A stretch of DNA of 21,235 bases from an uncultured Bacteroidota bacterium (GTDB lineage Bacteria > Bacteroidota > Bacteroidia > Chitinophagales > Chitinophagaceae), in contig CAMLKS010000004.1 in NCBI GenBank assembly GCA_946480675.1, positions 1-21,235 on the forward strand. Reading direction: 5' to 3'. This document shows positions 1 through 6,847 of the stretch, one piece after another (positions within the stretch are counted from its first letter, which is position 1; each line of letters begins with the position of its first letter). A program made the translations under genes and the position numbers. The notes beneath the pieces were generated by a model that did not search any database, had not been told where the DNA came from, and saw nothing but the letters and a program-made list of their open reading frames with translations.

Positions 1-3
1 TAG

Positions 4-93
4 TTAATCATAGCCATCATTCACATCATAGTTATCATTGCATCATAGTCCACACAACCATCATTTAATCATAGCCATCATTCACATCATAGT
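4..93. repeat. Perfect 29-nt direct repeat in ATCAT-rich DNA
   Basis: Positions 4-32 and 65-93 are identical over 29 nt, with a 61-nt period. The DNA between and around them is built from variants of ATCAT and CATCATAGT, and CATCATAGT occurs again at 41-49. No reading frame through 1-138 looks coding. The stretch lies just upstream of holB and may continue off the left edge. It resembles a short minisatellite. No function can be assigned from sequence. Confidence 0.85.
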
Positions 94-108
94 CAGCTAT
101 TTTCTCAT

Positions 109-116
109 TACTTTTG
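109..116 (+). promoter_or_regulatory. Candidate -7 element (TACTTTTG) for holB
   Basis: TACTTTTG fits the Bacteroidota -7 consensus TAnnTTTG and lies 22 nt before the holB ATG at 139. No convincing TTTG -33 element is at the usual spacing. The call rests on this one box and its position. Confidence 0.45.
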
Positions 117-138
117 AGCCCTCACAGTTTTTCATCGC

Positions 139-1272
139 ATGCAGTTATCGCAGGTAGTAGGTCAGCAGGCAGCAAAGCAGGGGTTGCTCCATATGTTCAA
201 TAGCGGTCATTTTCCTCACGCACTGCTGCTGGCAGGGCATGAGGGTACCGGTGGCTTGCCGTTGGCACTGGCGCTGGCTAAGTACGTTTTTTGTGAAAAC
301 CGCACGGCTACCGATGCCTGCGGCACTTGTGCCAGTTGCGGCAAGGTAGAAAAACTGGAACATGCCGACCTGCACATCAGCTTCCCGTCTATACCGCCAA
401 AGCCGGGCACCAAGGCGATGAGCAAGTACTATATCAGCGACTTTCGCGAATTTGTGGGGCAAACGCCTTATGGCACTACTTACGACTGGTTGCAGTTCAT
501 AAATGCAGAAAACAAGCAGGGCAACCTGACTGCCGAAGAGTGCCGCGAGATGATAGAGCAACTCAACCTGAAATCGTACGAAGGGGGAAAGAAGGTACAA
601 CTCATCTGGCGGCCCGAATACCTGGGTAAGGAAGGCAACATCCTGCTGAAGCTGATTGAAGAACCCCCTGCCGACACCCTGATGATATTTGTGGCCGAGG
701 CTACGGAAGATATCCTGCCTACTATCCTTTCACGCACGCAGATTGTTAGGCTGGCACCCATACCGGCTACCGATATTGCCGATGCACTGGTGCAGCGCCG
801 CATTACCGATGAAAAGAATGCAGCACAGATAGGCCATATGGCCGGTGGCAGCTTTACAGAGGCACTGCGCTTGGTGCAGCATACGCAAAACGACCTATTT
901 GCCGATGTGCGCAATTGGTTCAATGCGCTGTTTACCAACAATGGTATTGCTATCGCCAAGTTCTCTGACGATTGGAGCAAGGCCGGCCGTGAGCAGCAAA
1001 AGAATTTCCTGCACTATGTCATCAGCCTGCTCGAAAATGCCATCCGTTGTCGTTACCTGCCACAGGTACCACCTGCACTGCCGCCCGATGAAGCCCAGTT
1101 TGCACAAAAGCTGGCAGGCATGAAGCTCACCTTCGAGGCCATGCAGCAAATGACCGAAGAAATATCAAAAACCATCTACCATATAGAGCGTAATGCGCAT
1201 AGCAAGACGCAGTTGCATGCTCTTTCGGTACGGTTGGTGTATGCCATACAGGGTAGGGCGCTGCAGGTATAA
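139..1272 (+). CDS. holB: DNA polymerase III subunit delta' (clamp-loader)
   Basis: The 377-residue product matches the AAA+ clamp-loader delta prime family, the subunit that helps load the beta clamp onto primed DNA at the replication fork. The N-terminus (VVGQQAAKQGL, then FPHALLLAGHEGTGG) is typical. The Walker A position reads GHEGTGGL without the lysine, as expected for a subunit that does not hydrolyse ATP. A zinc-finger-like cysteine cluster (CENRTATDACGTCASC) follows near residues 52-67. The segment LLKLIEEPPADT and the sensor-1-like LSRTQIVRL are also diagnostic; the usual SRC motif is SRT here. The ATG at 139 puts the VVGQ motif at the expected distance. The gene converges on the histidine kinase at 1310 with only 37 nt between them and no clear terminator hairpin. 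Confidence 0.93.
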   Translation: MQLSQVVGQQAAKQGLLHMFNSGHFPHALLLAGHEGTGGLPLALALAKYVFCENRTATDACGTCASCGKVEKLEHADLHISFPSIPPKPGTKAMSKYYISDFREFVGQTPYGTTYDWLQFINAENKQGNLTAEECREMIEQLNLKSYEGGKKVQLIWRPEYLGKEGNILLKLIEEPPADTLMIFVAEATEDILPTILSRTQIVRLAPIPATDIADALVQRRITDEKNAAQIGHMAGGSFTEALRLVQHTQNDLFADVRNWFNALFTNNGIAIAKFSDDWSKAGREQQKNFLHYVISLLENAIRCRYLPQVPPALPPDEAQFAQKLAGMKLTFEAMQQMTEEISKTIYHIERNAHSKTQLHALSVRLVYAIQGRALQV

Positions 1273-1309
1273 GATGTTCGCTGGTTGCTGCCTTTCGCCC
1301 GGGTAATAA

Positions 1310-2890
1310 TCACTCCTGATTTGTCGGGAAGTACACCGTGAAGGTGGAGCCAATGCCTTCCTCGCCTTTTGCCAGGATGAAACCATTATGATACTCCATT
1401 ATCCTTTTACAAATGGCTAAACCAATTCCGGTACCTGTGTAGTCCTGCTTGCTGTGCAAACGTTGAAATACTGAAAAGATCTGTTCGGAATACTGCTGGT
1501 CAAAACCGATGCCGTTATCAATGACAGATATGGCATAATACGATTCTGCCATAAGTGTTAATGTACCGCTGTTTATGTCGTTCTGATGCACAACAGTGCA
1601 CGCTATTGTTATCACAGGCTTTGCCCTGCAAAACTTGATAGCATTGTTGATAAGATTGCTGAACAGTTGCACCAATTGCATGGTATTACCGGTGACTATA
1701 GGTAACTCATCCACCTGTATGTCAGCCGAAGTTTCCACTATTGCCAATTCGAGGTCCGTTTTCACCTGTCTGATAATATCATTCAGGTCAACCGGCTCGT
1801 GACTTTCCTCGCTCAAGCGGCTGTAATTAAGAATAGATGCGATCAGCTCACTCATTCTTTGTGCCGATTTATCCAGCTTTTCAAGATATCTGATGGCTGC
1901 GGCACTGTCATCCATATTCCGCTGAATGATATCTGAAAATGTTCTTATTTTTCTAAGGGGTTCCTGCAGGTCGTGCGATGCTGCGTATGCAAATTGCGCC
2001 AGTTCCTCATTTTGCATTTCAAGCGTGCGCAGGTATTCCTGCAATTGCTCTTCAGTTTGCTTGCGCTCGGTCAGGTCTCTGGTAACTTTGGAAAAACCTA
2101 TTACATCACCATTGTCATCGTGCAGCGCAGTTATGACGATGCTGCCCCAAAACATGGTGCCATCTTTCCGCACCCGCCAGCCTTCATGCAGCGCTCTGTT
2201 TTCTCTGATGGCCGTTTCTATCAGCTTTTCGGGTAGTTTATTTGCCTGGTCTTGCGGCAGGTAAAATAAACGGAAGTTTAATCCGATTATCTCGTCTGCT
2301 TTATACCCTTTTATTTTTTCAGCTCCTGCATTCCAGTTCAGGATCTTACCACCTTCATCCAGCAGGATAATGGCATAGTCCTGTACCTCTGCTATCATCT
2401 TTTGGTACCGTTCTTCGCTTTTTACAAGTTCTTTATTTACGCGTCGCAACGCTTCGGCAGTGTCTTTTAGCCTGTCTTCAGCTATTTTCTTTTCAGTCAG
2501 GTCGCGTGTTATTTTTGTATACCCGATGATGTTCCCCTCCGTATCGTGTAAAGCGGTCAGTATAATATACCCCCAGAATTTCGTACCATCTTTCCTCACC
2601 CGCCAGCCTTCGTGTACAGCCCTGCTTTCGATAGCAGCCTGTTTTAGTAGCATATGCGGTATGCCCGCTGCACGGTCTTGCGGCATATAGAACATTTGGA
2701 AACTTCTGCCTATAGCCTCCGATTCTGTATATTGTTTTATTTTCTCTGCCCCTTTATTCCAGTTCTGTATGATACCTTCTTTGTCTAGCAGAATAATGGC
2801 ATAGTCTTCTATTTCCTCTATCATTTTATGATACAGCTGGTCGGGTTTAAGTTGGCGTATTGCGCCTGTCGAATTGGGGTGGACATTCAT
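1310..2890 (-). CDS. Cytosolic PAS-PAS sensor histidine kinase
   Basis: The 526-residue product should autophosphorylate and pass phosphate to an unknown response regulator. It has two PAS domains at about residues 20-140 and 160-275, each followed by a PAC-like segment (WRVRKDGTxFWG, then TRDLTExK). A short coiled-coil linker leads to a HisKA dimerisation domain with the phospho-acceptor His306 in YAASHDLQEPLRK. The ATPase domain has the N box (NLINNAIKF), G1 (DNGIGFD) and G2 (GTGIGLAI). No membrane segment or signal peptide is visible, so the sensor is probably cytosolic. The two PAS domains are so alike that an internal duplication is likely; the ligand is unknown. No receiver-domain gene is in the window, so the kinase is an orphan. 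The start at 2890 gives a plausible short N-terminal extension before PAS1. Confidence 0.9.
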   Translation of the reverse strand: MNVHPNSTGAIRQLKPDQLYHKMIEEIEDYAIILLDKEGIIQNWNKGAEKIKQYTESEAIGRSFQMFYMPQDRAAGIPHMLLKQAAIESRAVHEGWRVRKDGTKFWGYIILTALHDTEGNIIGYTKITRDLTEKKIAEDRLKDTAEALRRVNKELVKSEERYQKMIAEVQDYAIILLDEGGKILNWNAGAEKIKGYKADEIIGLNFRLFYLPQDQANKLPEKLIETAIRENRALHEGWRVRKDGTMFWGSIVITALHDDNGDVIGFSKVTRDLTERKQTEEQLQEYLRTLEMQNEELAQFAYAASHDLQEPLRKIRTFSDIIQRNMDDSAAAIRYLEKLDKSAQRMSELIASILNYSRLSEESHEPVDLNDIIRQVKTDLELAIVETSADIQVDELPIVTGNTMQLVQLFSNLINNAIKFCRAKPVITIACTVVHQNDINSGTLTLMAESYYAISVIDNGIGFDQQYSEQIFSVFQRLHSKQDYTGTGIGLAICKRIMEYHNGFILAKGEEGIGSTFTVYFPTNQE

Positions 2891-3007
2891 TTGCTATTGA
2901 CTGGAAATGTTTAACATTCATAAATATTATGCCATTAAAAATTAAACACAATGCAGGTTCCTATACCATTACATTTCCGGAATGGAAGTTGGCCAAATGG
3001 ATGTGTA

Positions 3008-3015
3008 CAAAGTTA
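3008..3015 (-). promoter_or_regulatory. Weak candidate -7 element for the histidine kinase
   Basis: On the minus strand this reads TAACTTTG, which fits TAnnTTTG. It lies 117 nt before the kinase start and has no recognisable -33 partner, so it may be a chance match. Confidence 0.3.
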
Positions 3016-3054
3016 TGTCGACGCCGCTGTAGCAGTTTCCCAGCATATAAGCGA

Positions 3055-3062
3055 TATATTTG
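3055..3062 (+). promoter_or_regulatory. Candidate -7 element (TATATTTG) for the small lipoprotein gene
   Basis: TATATTTG is an exact TAnnTTTG match, 15 nt before the ATG at 3078, which allows a very short leader. TTTC at 3036-3039 is a poor -33 candidate. The same octamer occurs upstream of sppA and at 3439. Confidence 0.5.
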
Positions 3063-3077
3063 TTGAAAGTATATTAC

Positions 3078-3408
3078 ATGCGCTTTTTCATCATTGTATG
3101 CATATCAATGCTTTGTACGGTCGGCTTTTCCGCCTGCAATCGTAAAGCCGCTACGCCTTTTGTAGAATGCAAAGGCCATTGTATCACCATCAGGGGGCAC
3201 TTTACAGCAGCAGGGCATGACTACCTACCAATATGGCACGCATACCATCTCTACCGCAGAAGGCAATGCCTATGTACTGAAAAGCGATGTGCTGGACCTG
3301 AAGAAGTTTGAAGGTAGGAAGGTGAAGCTCACCGCCCAAAACCTGCACTACACGGTAGAAAATGGCCCGGAATTATATAATGTGGTGGCGATAAAGGAGA
3401 TAGACTGA
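3078..3408 (+). pseudogene. Small lipoprotein gene split by a frameshift in a G run
   Basis: From the ATG at 3078 the first frame encodes a lipoprotein-type N-terminus (MRFFIIVCISMLCTVGFSAC, lipid-acceptor Cys20), then NRKAATPFVECKGHCITIRG. That frame turns into unconvincing sequence and stops at 3311. The next frame continues sensibly as TLQQQGMTTYQYGTH up to VVAIKEID and a TGA at 3406-3408. The frames meet at five Gs (3193-3197). Removing one G joins them as CITIRG-TLQQQGM and gives a 109-residue protein without internal stops. The repaired product looks like a small outer-membrane or periplasmic lipoprotein with a compact beta-rich C-terminal domain of unknown function. A sequencing error, a real mutation or phase-variable slippage would all explain it; error or recent mutation seems most likely. 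The downstream ORF alone (ATG 3217) lacks a signal peptide. Confidence 0.72.
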
Positions 3409-3416
3409 TAAATAGA

Positions 3417-3446
3417 CTTGTTTATTGCATATTTTGCGTATATTTG
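3417..3446 (+). promoter_or_regulatory. Candidate Bacteroidota promoter in the ricT leader region
   Basis: CTTG at 3417-3420 and TATATTTG at 3439-3446 are 18 nt apart, close to the Bacteroidota arrangement of a TTTG-like -33 box and a TAnnTTTG -7 box. This is the best two-box match I see in the window. Transcription would begin near 3452, more than 200 nt before the ricT-like start at 3675. It therefore implies either a long leader or a separate small RNA. Confidence 0.5.
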
Positions 3447-3452
3447 TTATAG

Positions 3453-3536
3453 ATGAAATGCGGATGGTTTAAGGAATATATTCATATGTCACCCTAATAC
3501 TATGATAGACAGCTAAACCATCAGTAAAAAAGTTTA
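3453..3536 (+). other. Stem-loop region, possible small RNA or structured ricT leader
   Basis: Just downstream of the promoter at 3417-3446 there is a perfect 9-bp inverted repeat (GATGGTTTA at 3463-3471, TAAACCATC at 3514-3522) enclosing 42 nt. An AT-rich tract (3525-3540) follows. A tiny ORF of 14 codons (MKCGWFKEYIHMSP, ATG 3453, TAA 3495-3497) starts almost at the predicted transcription start and enters the loop. It could be a leader peptide or chance. The rest of the 266-nt gap holds no other ORF that looks coding. Confidence 0.3.
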
Positions 3537-3554
3537 TTTTCGCAAAACCATGCA

Positions 3555-3628
3555 GAAAACCGGTACCGTGGCGATAGGTTAAATTCCATTTGTTTCTGTG
3601 AAAACCGGAAACAATCGGAAACAAAATG
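3555..3628. repeat. Cluster of short direct and inverted repeats before ricT
   Basis: GAAAACCGG occurs at 3555-3563 and 3600-3608. CGGAAACAA occurs twice, one base apart, at 3606-3614 and 3616-3624. CATTTGTTTC at 3587-3596 is complementary to GAAACAAAATG at 3618-3628 except for one bulged A, so the RNA could form a stem. The cluster ends 46 nt before the ricT-like start codon. It could be a protein-binding site or a leader structure. Confidence 0.45.
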
Positions 3629-3674
3629 AGAGGTGTACACGGCAGACTGCAGTCAACATAAATTATATATATAA

Positions 3675-5327
3675 ATGGGATGTGGCAACTGTGGGACAGG
3701 CGCTAACGGAAAACCATCGGGATGCAAAGGAAACGGGGGATGTAGTAGTGGCGGATGCAACCGGATGAATGTTTTTGATTGGCTCAGCGCACTGCCCCTG
3801 CACGATAGTGCGAAACCTTACCCGGTAATAGAAGTAAGTTTCAATAAAGGTAGCAGGAAAGATTTTTACCGTAATAATAGTCATCATATACTCGATAAAG
3901 GCGACCTGATAGCCGTAGAAGGGGTAGGTGGCTTTGATGTGGGCGAAGTAAGCCTTACCGGCGAGCTGGTAAAGCTGCAGATGAAGAAATACGGTGTTTC
4001 CGAAAACCAGGAAATAAAACGGGTATTACGCAAGGCAACCGATGAAGACATCGAGTTGCACAATAAGAACAAACAACGTGAAGGCGAACTGCTGACACGT
4101 TCGCGCGCTGCTGCGCGTACCCTGGGTCTCGAAATGAAGCTTTGCGAGGTAGAACTGCAGAGCGACGGTAAAAAGGCTACTTTCTTCTACACGGCCGATG
4201 CCCGTGTCGATTTCCGCGAACTGATCAAAGTATATGCCGGCGACTTTAAGGTGCGGGTAGAAATGAAACAGATTGGTGCCCGTCAGGAAAGCGGTAAAGT
4301 GGGTGGTATAGGCAGTTGCGGCCGCGAGCTGTGCTGCAGCACCTGGCTTACCGATTTCAAGAGCGTAAACACCACCGCGGCCAGGTATCAGAACCTGTCT
4401 ATCAACCAGACAAAGCTGAGTGGCCAGTGCGGCCGTCTGAAATGCTGCCTCAATTACGAGCTGGATACCTATATGGATGCGCTGCGCGTATTCCCCGATA
4501 GTGCAGAGGTGCTGGAAACGGCAAAAGGCAGGGCAACACTCCAGAAACGCGATATATTTAAAAGCCTGATGTGGTATAGCTTCAGCGATAGCAATAAGCA
4601 ATACCCGCTGAGCATCACCCGCGTAAATGAAATACTGCGTGCCAACAAAAACGGCGAAAAGCCCGAAGAGCTGCAACCGGTAGAACTGGAAGTAAGCACA
4701 CCAAAAGCAGCCGTAAAGGTAGATGTAGGCTTTGTGAACGATGTAGGGCAGATAACCCTGAAAGCGCTGGAAAAAGGAAACAAAAAGAAACAAAAAGGCG
4801 GCCAGAAGGGCGATGGCAAACCACAGCAACAGCGTGGCGACCGTCCGCAAGGCAACCGCCCGGATAATAGAGGTGGCCAGCAAGCCGGTGGACGTCCGCA
4901 GCAAGGCGGCGGAAACAAACCGCAACAAAATGCGGAAGGCCGTCCGCAACAACAGGGTGGCGACCGTCCGCAACAGCAGGGCGGTGGCAAACCACAGCAA
5001 CAGGGTGGCACCCCGCGTCCTCCACAACAAGGTGGTTCTCGCCCGCAACAGCAGGGCGGCAACAAACCGCAACAAAATGTAGAGGGACGTTCGCAGCAGC
5101 AAGGCGGTAATAGGGAACAACGCCCGCAAGGCAACCGCCCGCAACAAGGTGGAAGCAATCGCCCGCCGCAAAATGCAGGTGAGAAACCACAGGGAAACAA
5201 TCCGGCACCGGGCGGAAACAATCCACGTCCACCGCGTCCGCAGGGCAACAGGCCACAAGGACCTAAACCACCCCAGCAAGGTGGCGGCAGGGAGCAACAG
5301 CCCCCGCAGCCACAAGGCCCGGCGTAA
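3675..5327 (+). CDS. PSP1/RicT (YaaT)-family protein with long Q/G/P-rich tail
   Basis: The 550-residue product belongs to the PSP1 family, whose Bacillus member RicT (YaaT) works with RicA and RicF in an Fe-S complex that affects RNase Y-dependent mRNA processing. The N-terminus is cysteine- and glycine-rich (MGCGNCGTG; Cys3, 6, 17, 23 and 28), as is common in Bacteroidota members. The conserved core covers about residues 45-300. It includes GSCGRELCC (Cys215, 220, 221) and GQCGRLKCC (Cys252, 257, 258), the cysteine motifs associated with Fe-S binding in RicT. From about residue 365 to the end the protein is low-complexity Q/G/P/N/R/K repeats and probably disordered. Typical family members end near 300-450 residues. 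The role in Bacteroidota is not well defined; gldH often lies next to this gene in that phylum but is absent here. The ATG at 3675 sits directly before the cysteine cluster. Confidence 0.88.
   Translation: MGCGNCGTGANGKPSGCKGNGGCSSGGCNRMNVFDWLSALPLHDSAKPYPVIEVSFNKGSRKDFYRNNSHHILDKGDLIAVEGVGGFDVGEVSLTGELVKLQMKKYGVSENQEIKRVLRKATDEDIELHNKNKQREGELLTRSRAAARTLGLEMKLCEVELQSDGKKATFFYTADARVDFRELIKVYAGDFKVRVEMKQIGARQESGKVGGIGSCGRELCCSTWLTDFKSVNTTAARYQNLSINQTKLSGQCGRLKCCLNYELDTYMDALRVFPDSAEVLETAKGRATLQKRDIFKSLMWYSFSDSNKQYPLSITRVNEILRANKNGEKPEELQPVELEVSTPKAAVKVDVGFVNDVGQITLKALEKGNKKKQKGGQKGDGKPQQQRGDRPQGNRPDNRGGQQAGGRPQQGGGNKPQQNAEGRPQQQGGDRPQQQGGGKPQQQGGTPRPPQQGGSRPQQQGGNKPQQNVEGRSQQQGGNREQRPQGNRPQQGGSNRPPQNAGEKPQGNNPAPGGNNPRPPRPQGNRPQGPKPPQQGGGREQQPPQPQGPA
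4770..5324 (+). repeat. PQQQGG-type low-complexity repeat region inside the ricT-like gene
   Basis: The last roughly 185 codons encode imperfect repeats such as RPQQQGGDRPQQQGG and GGNKPQQNxEGR. The repetition also shows in the DNA: a 19-nt stretch starting AACAAACCGC is identical at 4914-4932 and 5061-5079. The segment has many Arg and Lys but few acidic residues, so it should be basic and unstructured. The repeats probably expand and contract between strains. Confidence 0.85.
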
Positions 5328-5338
5328 GATATACAACA

Positions 5339-5362
5339 AGAGGTTGCCCATGGGCAACCTCT
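5339..5362. terminator. Palindromic bidirectional terminator
   Basis: This is a perfect 24-nt palindrome (each arm starts AGAGGTTGCC) 11 nt past the ricT-like stop and 20 nt past the end of the converging porin gene. It can form a GC-rich hairpin in either transcript. Neither side has a strong T tract, so termination may be partly factor-dependent. Confidence 0.7.
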
Positions 5363-5381
5363 AACATTATAAATAAGGTGT

Positions 5382-6773
5382 TTAAAGCGCTACATGCAGC
5401 CTGGCCGAAAAGATATGTACCGGGCCACGGTCGGCATTATAGCCAGGGTTGGCGCAAAACTGGTAATCGCCGCTAAACCAGATGCCTGCATTCAAAGGTT
5501 TGAAGCTATAATAGAACTCGCCAATGAATTCAGGCGCATAGTTCAGGCGGCCATCGCCCAGCATAAAGCCCATCCCGCCATTCGCGAGGTAGCTTTGGTG
5601 CTCTTTCGAAAGACCATTGACCACAAAGGCCAGGCCTATGTTATCGTTAGGGCGTCTCCACTTGCTGCCATTGGCACTCAGCCCGAGTGATAGCGTCTGG
5701 TCTATCTCGGTAAAGCACCAGGTTTGGTTCTTACCATCGTTCCAGCCTATGCGGGCAAAGACACCGAAGGTATTGCTCAGCTGCTGGTCATAGTTCAGCC
5801 CTAAGCCATACTTGCTGTTACCTGCCTGCTGAACCATGTTTATATCAGGGCGAACAACGCCATAGGTCATGGCTACAGCCTTCTGATAGTTACCCATATT
5901 GGCCCTGTTGTAGTAGCCCAGCAAGCGTATGTTACCGGGGCGTTTCTTCATGGTTATCGCCCTGCTGATCTCAGCATTGGCCGATATGGCTTCGCCAAAG
6001 TCGGTATTGAGGTCGGGACCATTAGCGCTAAGGGGTAGGGCAGCAGCGGCCACCTTATAGTTCATCTTGCCCAGCTGCAGCTCGGTAGCAAAGCTATAGG
6101 TATAGCCACGGGTATTAGCGGCAAAATCCCAGGCACCGTTGTTCATCAGTGCCCAGTTCATAAATTGGGTACGTGGGCTGTTGCTGTACTGATTGTTATC
6201 AAACAAGTTGGTAAGTGATAGCTTCCCAATGTAGAAGCGCAGGTAGTTCTTAGGTTCATAACCTGCCAACCGGTTCTGGCCGCTTTCTACCTCCTGTGTG
6301 TTCAGCATACCTACCTTGCGGGCATGCTTATTGCGCAGTTCAAAGGTCTGCCTGAAATAACCCCTTGCCAGGTATAGCGTAGGGCTGGCCGTGCTTATAC
6401 GAAAGGTTTCCCCGTTGGAAGAGCCACCCATGCCTACTGCACGGCTCAGGCCGCTACCACCGGCCAGTTCGGGGTTCAGGTATATTTCCGCACCCTTCCA
6501 CAGGCGTGCACCCAGGTAAAGCGTAGCCGTCAGTGAATTGGCATTGGCCTCTGCGCCGGTCAGGCTATTGGTATCTGCATATGCGCTGGCAAATGAAGGC
6601 TTGTACTGGTATATATACGTGGTTTGAAAATGGATATTGAACCATTCGCGGCCGGAAGCATCGGTGCTTACATCGCGTTCCACCACGCGGGCATGCTTGT
6701 TTGAAAAGCCATACTGCTGTGCTGTTGCCGGTATAGCCGATAATAACAATAAAGCTGCTGACAGTTTTTTCAT
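5382..6773 (-). CDS. OprB-like carbohydrate porin (outer membrane)
   Basis: The 463-residue product starts with a clear signal peptide (MKKLSAALLLLSAIPATAQQ, cleavage probably after residue 18). It ends in a beta strand, FSARLHVAL. In between are many amphipathic, aromatic-bounded segments, such as YIYQYKPSFASAYAD, LYLGARLWKGAEIYLNPEL and EFIGEFYYSFKPLNAGIWFSG, typical of carbohydrate-selective OprB-type porins. The length is normal for that family. It would form an outer-membrane beta barrel, probably admitting sugars or other small solutes; the substrate cannot be read from sequence. It is the last gene of the minus-strand run, 74 nt after recQ, and a recQ terminator hairpin lies in that gap. 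Its transcription must come from read-through or a promoter I do not recognise. Confidence 0.82.
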   Translation of the reverse strand: MKKLSAALLLLSAIPATAQQYGFSNKHARVVERDVSTDASGREWFNIHFQTTYIYQYKPSFASAYADTNSLTGAEANANSLTATLYLGARLWKGAEIYLNPELAGGSGLSRAVGMGGSSNGETFRISTASPTLYLARGYFRQTFELRNKHARKVGMLNTQEVESGQNRLAGYEPKNYLRFYIGKLSLTNLFDNNQYSNSPRTQFMNWALMNNGAWDFAANTRGYTYSFATELQLGKMNYKVAAAALPLSANGPDLNTDFGEAISANAEISRAITMKKRPGNIRLLGYYNRANMGNYQKAVAMTYGVVRPDINMVQQAGNSKYGLGLNYDQQLSNTFGVFARIGWNDGKNQTWCFTEIDQTLSLGLSANGSKWRRPNDNIGLAFVVNGLSKEHQSYLANGGMGFMLGDGRLNYAPEFIGEFYYSFKPLNAGIWFSGDYQFCANPGYNADRGPVHIFSARLHVAL

Positions 6774-6792
6774 CAGGCAAGGTTGTATGGGG

Positions 6793-6830
6793 GCTAAAAT
6801 AAATAAACCGCAGCTAAAAGCTACGGTTTA
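6793..6830 (-). terminator. Intrinsic terminator after recQ
   Basis: On the minus strand TAAACCG (6830-6824) pairs with CGGTTTA (6810-6804), and an inner AGCT/AGCT pair extends the stem past one mismatch. A T-rich tract (TTTATTTATTTTA) follows at 6806-6794. It lies 17 nt after the recQ stop and only about 20 nt before the porin start codon, so it could also attenuate porin expression. Confidence 0.75.
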
Positions 6831-6847
6831 CAGTGGTTATCTTCTTA

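Noticed and set aside
4..93. The direct repeats as a CRISPR array or phage attachment site
   Set aside because: Only two copies exist with a 32-nt gap that itself consists of related ATCAT units. There is no cas gene, integrase or tRNA nearby.
2860..3145. Two small plus-strand open frames (2860-3066 and 2951-3145) before the lipoprotein gene
   Set aside because: They overlap the histidine kinase start or the lipoprotein gene, have no family features, and one spans the probable promoter. I treat the region as a divergent intergenic stretch.
3217..3408. The 63-residue ORF as a stand-alone gene
   Set aside because: It lacks a signal peptide, begins mid-domain, and joins smoothly to the upstream lipoprotein frame if one G is removed.
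4026..5357. A 443-codon open frame on the minus strand antisense to the RicT-family gene, and two further long antisense frames at 4469-5248 and 4615-5256
   Set aside because: They are shadows of biased codon use and of the repeat tail. Their products are low-complexity (Leu/Arg/Ala or Cys/Pro/Gly strings) with no domain, and the plus-strand gene is unmistakable.
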